Source: an uncultured Bacteroidales bacterium (GTDB lineage: Bacteria > Bacteroidota > Bacteroidia > Bacteroidales > FEN-979). From it: a DNA stretch of 55,624 nucleotides. Below are positions 49,100 through 55,624 of this stretch, one piece after another (within the stretch, counting starts at the first letter, position 1; each line of letters begins with the position of its first letter). The translations under genes were made by a program, and so were the position numbers. The notes under the pieces are model-generated. The model had not been told where the DNA came from. It made no database searches and saw only the letters and a list, made by a program, of their open reading frames with translations. The DNA is taken from the NCBI GenBank assembly GCA_903959905.1, contig CAJBYO010000060.1:1-55624 (forward strand). Direction: 5' to 3'.

Positions 49100-50872
49100 A
49101 TGGTTCCAAAATCAATTACCGGGAAACTGCTTGTATGGCGGCTCCGTCATATAAAACAGCGGCAGTTTGTACTCATTCTCAGCCTGTTGGTTGGCGCTGG
49201 CAGCGGACTTGCCGCTGTAACCCTCAAAAACACCCTTTACTACACCAATTACTTCCTTACCAACGGGTTCAGCTACCACGGGATTTATTACCTGTACCTT
49301 GCTTTCCCGGTGGTTGGGATCATTCTCACGCTGCTGTTTATCAGGTATGTCGTCAAAGACAACATCAGCCACGGTGTGAGCAAGGTTCTGTATGCCATTT
49401 CAAAAAACAATGGCCAGATTAAGCCTCACAACACCTTTTCTTCCCTGATCGCATGTACGCTCACCCTTGGATTCGGCGGTTCAGTGGGACCGGAAGCCCC
49501 TATCGTCCTCACCGGTTCTGCCATCGGATCAAACCTGGCACGACTGTTCAGGCTGGATTACAGGACAACAACGCTTCTGATCGGTTGCGGTGCGGCCGGT
49601 GCCATTGCCGGTATTTTTGAGGCCCCCATTGCAGGCGCCATATTCGTGCTGGAGATCCTGATGCTCGACCTCACCATGACCACGCTGATCCCCCTGCTGA
49701 TCACCACCGTCACAGCCTCCCTTGTTTCGTTCCTCCTGATGGGAAATGAAGTCCTGTTCTCTTTCACGCTCAGCAGCCCGTTTATTCTGAAACACATCCC
49801 TTTTTATATTCTGCTGGGCGGTTTTACCGGGCTGGTCTCCGTTTTTTTTATCCGGGGAAGCATTGGCATCGAGTCGTTGCTAAAGAAGGTCTCGACGCCT
49901 GTCAGGGTTACCATTTCCGGTATTTTCCTTGCCATCCTGATCTTTGTTTATCCTTCCCTTTTCGGTGAGGGTTATACAGTTTTGAAGTCGGTTATCACTG
50001 GCCAGGGTGAAATAATCGGGAATTCTGCCGTTTTTGGCATGCTGAAACAGAACAACTGGACATTCCTTATTATCATCTTCGGACTGATTATCATGAAGGT
50101 TATTGCCATGGCGTTAACCCAGGGCAGTGGCGGCATTGGCGGCACCTTTGCCCCGTCTATCTTTGTGGGGGCTATATGCGGATATTTCTTTGCCAACCTG
50201 CTAAATACTGTTTTTGGCCTTCAGATTTCGCAGGCAAACTTTGCCCTTGTTGGCATGGCCGGCGTAATGGCCGGGGTCATGCATGCACCACTCACAGCCA
50301 TGTTTCTCATTGCGGAAATTACGGGTGGGTATCTCCTGCTTACTCCACTGATCATAGTATCGGCTATTTCATACCTGACATGTCATGCTTTTGAAAGCCA
50401 CTCTATTTATACGCGTCAGCTGGCGGCCCGCAAGGAACTGATTACCCACGACAAAGACAAGGCTGTTCTCTCTTTCATGTCGCCCCGGCAATTAATTGAA
50501 ACCAATTTTGCCCGGGTCCACCCGGATGCAACGCTGGGGCAGCTCGTAAAGGTAGTCGCATCTGCATCACGCAATCTGTTCCCGGTGGTTGATGAGGAGG
50601 GGACGTTCTTTGGCGTTGTCGTGCTTGATAACATTCGCCAGATCATGTTTGACCAGTCCATTTATGAGGTTACGTATGTGAAAGACCTCCTCTTTATGCC
50701 AGATTACGCCATCAATCCCGACGATTCAATGGATACGGTGATACAATTGTTCCAGCAAAGCGACCGGTATAACCTGCCGGTGCTTGAAAACGGGAAGTAC
50801 CTTGGATTCATCTCAAGGGCAAACGTATTCTCTCAATACAGGGAGATGCTTAGGAAGTTTTCAGATGATTAG
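49100..50872 (+). CDS. CLC-family chloride channel/transporter with CBS domains
   Basis: 590 residues; about ten or more membrane helices followed by a cytoplasmic pair of CBS domains (~455-585, beginning VLSFMSPRQLIETNFARVH). The CLC selectivity motifs are GFGGSVGPEAPIVLTG, whose Glu is the gating glutamate of the G-x-E/G-P-E-x-P type, and GSGGIGGTFAPSIFVGA, which is the GXFXP motif. LVGMAGVMAGVMHAPLTAM and AEITGGY follow. The gating Glu allows Cl-/H+ exchange, but channel or exchanger mode cannot be told. CBS domains usually bind adenine nucleotides. It is divergent from the GH3 gene and convergent with the M16 gene. Confidence 0.92.
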   Translation: MVPKSITGKLLVWRLRHIKQRQFVLILSLLVGAGSGLAAVTLKNTLYYTNYFLTNGFSYHGIYYLYLAFPVVGIILTLLFIRYVVKDNISHGVSKVLYAISKNNGQIKPHNTFSSLIACTLTLGFGGSVGPEAPIVLTGSAIGSNLARLFRLDYRTTTLLIGCGAAGAIAGIFEAPIAGAIFVLEILMLDLTMTTLIPLLITTVTASLVSFLLMGNEVLFSFTLSSPFILKHIPFYILLGGFTGLVSVFFIRGSIGIESLLKKVSTPVRVTISGIFLAILIFVYPSLFGEGYTVLKSVITGQGEIIGNSAVFGMLKQNNWTFLIIIFGLIIMKVIAMALTQGSGGIGGTFAPSIFVGAICGYFFANLLNTVFGLQISQANFALVGMAGVMAGVMHAPLTAMFLIAEITGGYLLLTPLIIVSAISYLTCHAFESHSIYTRQLAARKELITHDKDKAVLSFMSPRQLIETNFARVHPDATLGQLVKVVASASRNLFPVVDEEGTFFGVVVLDNIRQIMFDQSIYEVTYVKDLLFMPDYAINPDDSMDTVIQLFQQSDRYNLPVLENGKYLGFISRANVFSQYREMLRKFSDD

Positions 50873-50940
50873 CCCAGCTCCATGCCCCTTCCCCAAAAAG
50901 GGAAGAGGATGGATGCAGACGATGTTAATGACATAAAAGA

Positions 50941-53853
50941 CTAGTACCCGAACACGTCTTTCAGTTCAAGCGACTTTACCTGGCCATATCCTTCAAGGGT
51001 CTTCATATCAAGTTGAGATTGTTTGCCCAGTACCATGATGGTGAAGGTTTTGTCCTTGATAAACTTCTGCTGGAAAACTTTCAGGTCGGCGAACGTCATG
51101 GACGGCACTTTTTCAAACACATCTTTGCGGATATCATAGGTAAGTCCGAATTTGTTCGCATTGAGATAATTGAACAGCACATTTGACTTGGTGATTCTTT
51201 CCGTGCGGATTTTGTTGATGATGGCTTCCCTCGATGAATTCAGCGCCTTTTCACTTTCAGGCATGTTGTTAAACAGTCCGGTCATGGCTTTCATGGCTTC
51301 CGGAAGCTTATCAATCTGGGTTCCGATGTATGAAAACAGGTAAAAATTCTGGTAAGGCTGCTGCGGGGAACGATATCCGGCATAGGCACTGTATGCCAGT
51401 CCTTTGGATTCCCTGATTTCCTGGAATACGATGGAATTCATGCTTCCGCCGAAATATTCATTGAAAAGGCGAACCACCGGAATGATGCTTTTATCGTATT
51501 TATCAGATTTGGAAAGCATCACAATTTCAGCCTGTTTCATTTCATAGTCAACAGTAAAAACTTTGGTGATATCCGTTGGTTTCTGCTCAAACATGGCAGG
51601 TTCGGGTACGGGTTTCAATGCAGCAGGTAAGCGATGATCCTTGTTCAGCAAGGCAGTCAGTTTATTGGAATTATCCGGGCCGTAATACAGGACTTTATGC
51701 TGGTAACCGTTCAAACCCCTGACCAGGGACACAAGATCTTCTGCTTTAAGCTGATCAAGTTCGCCGGATGAAAGGATATTGGTATAAGGGGATTTTTCAC
51801 CGTACACGCCATAGTTGTACATTGCCGACCACAGGATTGTTTGTTTTGACAGTTTATCATCGTCGCGACGCTTTTTGATATCCGCCACCAGGTTTTCAAG
51901 TGCAGGTTTATTCGCCTGGGCATCAGAAAGCAGGTTCTCAAAAAGAGCAACAGATTTAGCCATGTTTTCGCTCAAACCTGAAAGGGAAACCCAAATATCA
52001 ACGTCCGAACTGTTTACACTGAATGAACATCCCAGTTTGTAAAATTCTTCCTGTACCTGTTTAGGGGATAATTTTGATGTTCCGAGGTATTTCAGGTAAT
52101 CAAGTGCAATGCCCAGTTCACGGTTGCTGTTTGTACCCATTTCAAAATAATAGTAGAGGGAGAAGGTACTGTTCTCGGTATTGGCTTTGTACAGAACAGG
52201 GATGTTGCCTTTGAGGCTGAACTTCATGATATCTTTATCATAGTCAATGAACACAGGTTCAATAGTCTTGCCCGGTTCGGCAACAATTTTCTTCAGGAAT
52301 GCCGACTCATCATCGCGGTTCATGGTAACCGGTGTGATCTGAGGTTTCATCACCTTGGCGGTTTCCTTTGCCTGCCCGTTGCGTTTGTACACGATTACAT
52401 AATTGTTGCCATAGTTTTTACTGGCAAAATCAACCACATCTTTCTTTGTAATCTTTGCGAGCCTCTTTACATTGTTTACAACCTCGGAATGGGGAGTCTC
52501 CTTGATGAACTCATCCATCAGTTCCATGGTACGGCCATAGTTGGTTTCATATTTCTTGATTTCAGAAAGTTTGAAATCATTGATAATGGCAGGGATGAGC
52601 CAATCGGGAAATTCTCCTTTTTTCACAAGGTCAATCTGACCCATGATCAGGTCTTTCACCTCTTCAAGCGACTGACCTTCTTTGGCTTTCCCGGAAAATA
52701 TATTGACGGAATAGTCTTTCAGGACGTATGAGAAGGCGCTGGCTTCAAGCACTTTCTGAGCCTGGTTGAGATTGAGGTCCATCAGGCCGGCATTGCTGTT
52801 GCTCAACACCATATTGCACACGGTAACAAGGTCGGCATCTTTGGTATCAGCACCGCCAAGCCTGTACCCGATGGTAACAGATTCGGCATCTGGCCCTACA
52901 ACTTCTTTAACAATCGGGGCGGTAATCGGCGTTTCGACCGCAGGAACATAGGCGGTAACCGGACTGGAAGGAAGTTTCCCGAAAGTTCCGTCAACAAGTT
53001 TTATAACCTCATCAGGATTAAAATCGCCCGACAGGATAAGGGCCATGTTATTTGGCACATAGCGGGCGGCAAAATAATTCCTGAGGGAGGTAAGCGACGG
53101 ATTCTTCAGATGTTCAACAGTTCCGATAACCGTTTGCGTGCCGTAGGTGTTTTTCTGGAACAAACCAGAGAAAAGGTCTTCAAAAACCTTGTCATCATCA
53201 TTGTCAAGACTCATGTTTTTCTCTTCATAAACAGTCTCCAGTTCGGTATGGAACAACCTGAAAACCGGATCTTTGAATCTTTCCTGTTCGATCTGCAGCC
53301 ACTGGCTTATTTTATTGGAGGGGATGTCATTTATATAAACAGTCTCTTCAAAGGATGTAAATGCATTGGTTCCTTTGGCACCGATCACAGAAAGCAGCTT
53401 ATCGTATTCATTCGCAATGGCAAACGTGGAGGCAACGCCTGAAAGGCTGTCAATTTCATGATATATCTTTTTCCGCTGCAATGTATCCAGCGTTTTTTTA
53501 TATACCTCAAACTTATACTCAATCTGGTCCAGCAGCACTTTTTCCTTCACAAAATCCTTGGTTCCGAACTCGTCTGTGCCCTTAAACATTATGTGTTCCA
53601 GGTAGTGCGACATCCCAGTATTGTCGGAAGGATCATTCTTGCTACCCGTACGAACAGCAATGGCCGTCTGGATACGTGGGGCATCCTTGTAAACGGTAAG
53701 ATAAACCTTTAACCCGTTCCCGAGGGTATAGATCCTGGCCTTAAGCGGGTCGCCGGCAACGGTGTCGTACCTGTAATTCTTTTGGGCAACCGCTCCGATG
53801 GCAATGATGCATAAAACAGTCAAGAGAGAAACTTGTGCAATTAATTTTTTCAT
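50941..53853 (-). CDS. M16-family zinc metallopeptidase
   Basis: 970 residues, signal peptide MKKLIAQVSLLTVLCIIAIG. Two pitrilysin-type halves: the N-terminal half carries the inverted zinc motif His83-Tyr-Leu-Glu-His87 (MSHYLEHIMFKGTDEFG), with the downstream Glu expected in LETVYEEKNMS; the C-terminal half (SKGLAYSAYAGYRSP) lacks a zinc motif and acts as the R/Y half. It probably degrades peptides in the periplasm or at the surface. Length and layout match Bacteroidota 'insulinase family' proteins. It has no T9SS sorting domain. Convergent with clcA; a TAnnTTTG box precedes it. Confidence 0.93.
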   Translation of the reverse strand: MKKLIAQVSLLTVLCIIAIGAVAQKNYRYDTVAGDPLKARIYTLGNGLKVYLTVYKDAPRIQTAIAVRTGSKNDPSDNTGMSHYLEHIMFKGTDEFGTKDFVKEKVLLDQIEYKFEVYKKTLDTLQRKKIYHEIDSLSGVASTFAIANEYDKLLSVIGAKGTNAFTSFEETVYINDIPSNKISQWLQIEQERFKDPVFRLFHTELETVYEEKNMSLDNDDDKVFEDLFSGLFQKNTYGTQTVIGTVEHLKNPSLTSLRNYFAARYVPNNMALILSGDFNPDEVIKLVDGTFGKLPSSPVTAYVPAVETPITAPIVKEVVGPDAESVTIGYRLGGADTKDADLVTVCNMVLSNSNAGLMDLNLNQAQKVLEASAFSYVLKDYSVNIFSGKAKEGQSLEEVKDLIMGQIDLVKKGEFPDWLIPAIINDFKLSEIKKYETNYGRTMELMDEFIKETPHSEVVNNVKRLAKITKKDVVDFASKNYGNNYVIVYKRNGQAKETAKVMKPQITPVTMNRDDESAFLKKIVAEPGKTIEPVFIDYDKDIMKFSLKGNIPVLYKANTENSTFSLYYYFEMGTNSNRELGIALDYLKYLGTSKLSPKQVQEEFYKLGCSFSVNSSDVDIWVSLSGLSENMAKSVALFENLLSDAQANKPALENLVADIKKRRDDDKLSKQTILWSAMYNYGVYGEKSPYTNILSSGELDQLKAEDLVSLVRGLNGYQHKVLYYGPDNSNKLTALLNKDHRLPAALKPVPEPAMFEQKPTDITKVFTVDYEMKQAEIVMLSKSDKYDKSIIPVVRLFNEYFGGSMNSIVFQEIRESKGLAYSAYAGYRSPQQPYQNFYLFSYIGTQIDKLPEAMKAMTGLFNNMPESEKALNSSREAIINKIRTERITKSNVLFNYLNANKFGLTYDIRKDVFEKVPSMTFADLKVFQQKFIKDKTFTIMVLGKQSQLDMKTLEGYGQVKSLELKDVFGY

Positions 53854-53903
53854 GTGTGATGTGATTTAAACTGTTAGAAAATCAAGGATTTATGATGGAA
53901 GTG

Positions 53904-53911
53904 CAAATATA
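53904..53911 (-). promoter_or_regulatory. Candidate -7 box TATATTTG before the M16 gene
   Basis: TATATTTG on the minus strand lies 50 bases before the M16 ATG at 53853. No TTTG at 19-21 bases further upstream. The remainder of the 213-base gap to gatD holds nothing recognised. Confidence 0.5.
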
Positions 53912-54066
53912 GTGAAAACAATCACACAGGAAAGCCACCAGTAACACCATTACCGGTGTCAAAGTCAGGATTCAAACGTTGCCTTTTGTAACATCACGAA
54001 AAGAACCAGGAACCAACTTGACTGCCCTGTTTTCATCATTTCACCATTTCGCAATTTCACCCTGTG

Positions 54067-55452
54067 CTATTTGTGAAATTTCCTGATAAACTCCTCCACC
54101 TCCGGCACCCCGCCCTGGTATATCAGGTATCCGTTGTAAGGTTCACGGGGTGTTATTTCGTCGTTTATCGGCGTGAGCATGATCTCCTTCACCTTTGCCA
54201 GATCGGACGTTTGTCCGAGCGCCCAGCTAAGTTTGATGAAGGCTGTTTCGGGAAGCATATTCTCGGCCGGGATGATCCCTTTGGCCATGAGGTCACGGCC
54301 GGTGTCGTAAACAAACATGTGCACATATCCCCACAGGGTCTGAACAGTCATGTAGATCGCAACACCTTTTGCAATGGCTCTTTCAATGGCCGGGTAAATG
54401 GGTTTGTTCACATGGCCAAGCCCGGTTCCTATGATGATGATCCCCTTGTAACCTGCGTCAACAAGGGCGTCAATCACATCCGGCTGCATGTTGGTGTAAT
54501 AATAGATCATGGTCACCTTTTCCTCGTAATAGGGCATGATGGTGACATTGCGGTCGGCCCGCCTGCGTTTGTAATCATGCTTGATCGGGACCACTCCCTG
54601 CCGGCTTACGGTGGCAATCGGCGTGTCGCCGATGGTGCGGAAGGTGGAACGGTAAGATGAGTGCATCTTCCTGACACGCGTTCCTTTGTGCAGGAAGCCG
54701 TATTCGTCGGATGTAGGTCCGAACATACAAACCATCACCTCGGCGATGTCGCCATGGGCGGCAGCTGTAGCCGCATGCATGAGATTGAGGGCGGCATCGG
54801 AACTTGGTCTGTCTGATGAACGCTGTGAGCCAACAAGCACAATGGGTACCGGTGAATTTTGCACCATGAACGTGAGTGCGGCAGAAGTATAGTGCAGGGT
54901 ATCCGTACCGTGCCCGATGATGATCCCGTCGATCCCCTTTTCTATTTCATTCCCGATGGCAATCGCCAGCTTTTTATACTGTTCGGGGCCCATGTTCTCG
55001 CTGAAAACGGCGAAAAGCTTCTCCGTTGTCAGGTTGCAGATATCTGCCAGCTCAGGTACAGCTCCATACAACTCCCCCGGAGAAAATGCCGGGATGACGG
55101 CACCGGTACGGTAATCAAGCCGCGAGGCAATGGTGCCGCCTGTTCCAAGGAGTTTAACATTGGGCTTATCTTTTGAATAGGGGAAATCCTTTTCCGGAAT
55201 TTTATAGATGGCTTTTTTATAGCCAAGCTCAACAATGTCGGTAATTCCGTTGATGTCGACCCCAATATTATAACCGGTAAAAATCTTCAGAACCAGGTGT
55301 TTGTCATCCGTATTTTCAGCCCTTGGCAGAATGGTGCCTTCAAACACACCCCTGCTGCTGTCGACACGAACCTTTGCCCATACACGGGCATTGAATTTTT
55401 GCAGTACTGCGAGTGCGCGACCTTTGTAGCCCTGGAAAATATCTTCGCTCAT
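54067..55452 (-). CDS. gatD: Archaeal-type Glu-tRNA(Gln) amidotransferase subunit D (GatD-like asparaginase)
   Basis: 461 residues. The N-terminal ~85 residues are the GatD-type beta-barrel (FEGTILPRAENTDDKHLVLK, then FTGYNIGVDI); an L-asparaginase I domain follows with LLGTGGTIASRLDYRTGAV (Thr107) and IIGHGTDTLHYTSAALTFM (Thr183, Asp184), motifs that match archaeal GatD closely and plain AnsA less well. In archaea GatD supplies ammonia to GatE for Gln-tRNA(Gln) synthesis; no gatE is in the window, so it may act alone as an asparaginase/glutaminase. It is cytoplasmic, with no signal peptide. The start MSEDIFQGYKGRA gives the full barrel. Confidence 0.85.
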   Translation of the reverse strand: MSEDIFQGYKGRALAVLQKFNARVWAKVRVDSSRGVFEGTILPRAENTDDKHLVLKIFTGYNIGVDINGITDIVELGYKKAIYKIPEKDFPYSKDKPNVKLLGTGGTIASRLDYRTGAVIPAFSPGELYGAVPELADICNLTTEKLFAVFSENMGPEQYKKLAIAIGNEIEKGIDGIIIGHGTDTLHYTSAALTFMVQNSPVPIVLVGSQRSSDRPSSDAALNLMHAATAAAHGDIAEVMVCMFGPTSDEYGFLHKGTRVRKMHSSYRSTFRTIGDTPIATVSRQGVVPIKHDYKRRRADRNVTIMPYYEEKVTMIYYYTNMQPDVIDALVDAGYKGIIIIGTGLGHVNKPIYPAIERAIAKGVAIYMTVQTLWGYVHMFVYDTGRDLMAKGIIPAENMLPETAFIKLSWALGQTSDLAKVKEIMLTPINDEITPREPYNGYLIYQGGVPEVEEFIRKFHK

Positions 55453-55624
55453 AGGAGAAATGGGAGTTATTAAAAATTTAGTATTAAGTTTTAAGTATGA
55501 GTCCCCTCCGAAAAGGGGGTTTATGATAAAACGAAAAAATTAATGCTGATCGCTAAAAATAGCACCATGGACCATTTTCCGCCCCAAATGGGCTGTATAC
55601 CAAAACGTTGTTCGGGATAGCCAG
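55453..55624. other. Window end, no gene seen
   Basis: 172 bases upstream of gatD with no credible reading frame. A small hairpin, CCCCT (55503-55507) with AGGGG (55514-55518), is present but is not followed by a T-run. No TAnnTTTG box for gatD was seen. Confidence 0.6.

Noticed and set aside
50873..50940. Terminator between clcA and the M16 gene
   Set aside because: CTTCCC (50888-50893) can pair with GGGAAG (50900-50905), but the stem is only 6 bp and no T-run follows on either strand.

Overview
The window comes from a member of the Bacteroidota, most likely an uncultured Bacteroidales-type anaerobe; the exact genus cannot be read from the sequence. Evidence: core type IX secretion (T9SS) genes (porU, porV, porP/sprF, gldJ), several secreted proteins ending in T9SS type-A sorting domains, promoters with the Bacteroidota -7 motif TAnnTTTG instead of -35/-10 boxes, the rpsF-rpsR-rplI order, and a futalosine-type menaquinone pathway. 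No rRNA or tRNA gene, insertion sequence, prophage or CRISPR array was found, and no gene-free stretch exceeds 300 bases.

Layout. 1-2160: ribosomal protein operon rpsF-rpsR-rplI and a TrmH-type rRNA methyltransferase on the minus strand, with a perfect 29-bp inverted repeat at the left edge. 2198-4039: a polytopic membrane protein. 4175-13331 (minus): porU - second porU - porV - ispF. 13518-17401 (plus): porP, gldJ, murF. 17439-20161 (plus): anmK, a small coiled-coil membrane protein, folC. 20212-22149 (minus): mqnE-thiF-thiS. 22261-26395 (minus): a C10-like protein without its catalytic residues, followed by a lysyl-endopeptidase-like serine protease, both T9SS cargo. 26506-30972 (plus): MFS transporter, mqnB, mqnD and a diaminopimelate-decarboxylase-like enzyme. 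30991-32284 (minus): tudor-like protein and FISUMP protein. 32458-33477: hldD. 33580-43157: two giant paralogous T9SS adhesins. 43226-46123: predicted metalloprotease/beta-propeller/outer-membrane-barrel protein. 46155-49010 (minus): GH3 glycosidase. 49100-50872: CLC channel. 50941-53853 (minus): M16 peptidase. 54067-55452 (minus): archaeal-type GatD.

How the parts fit. The T9SS block exports and anchors proteins carrying C-terminal sorting domains, and at least five such cargos are encoded here (serine protease, C10-like protein, two adhesins, GH3 enzyme). MqnE, MqnB and MqnD cover three futalosine-pathway steps; MqnA and MqnC are not in the window. murF, anmK, folC, ispF, hldD and mqn are housekeeping envelope or cofactor genes.

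The most unusual feature is a set of short tandem repeats (unit 7, 8 or 9 bp) that begin at, or within 3 bases of, a gene's stop codon. Four of the five stop-adjacent arrays repeat stop codons, either in all three frames or in frame. The one stop-free unit type (8 bp) also occurs inside hldD, where it adds an in-frame loop. Other points for follow-up are the tandem porU genes, the inactivated C10 homologue paired with an intact protease, the archaeal-type GatD, the metalloprotease-barrel fusion, and the joining of mqnE to thiF/thiS.
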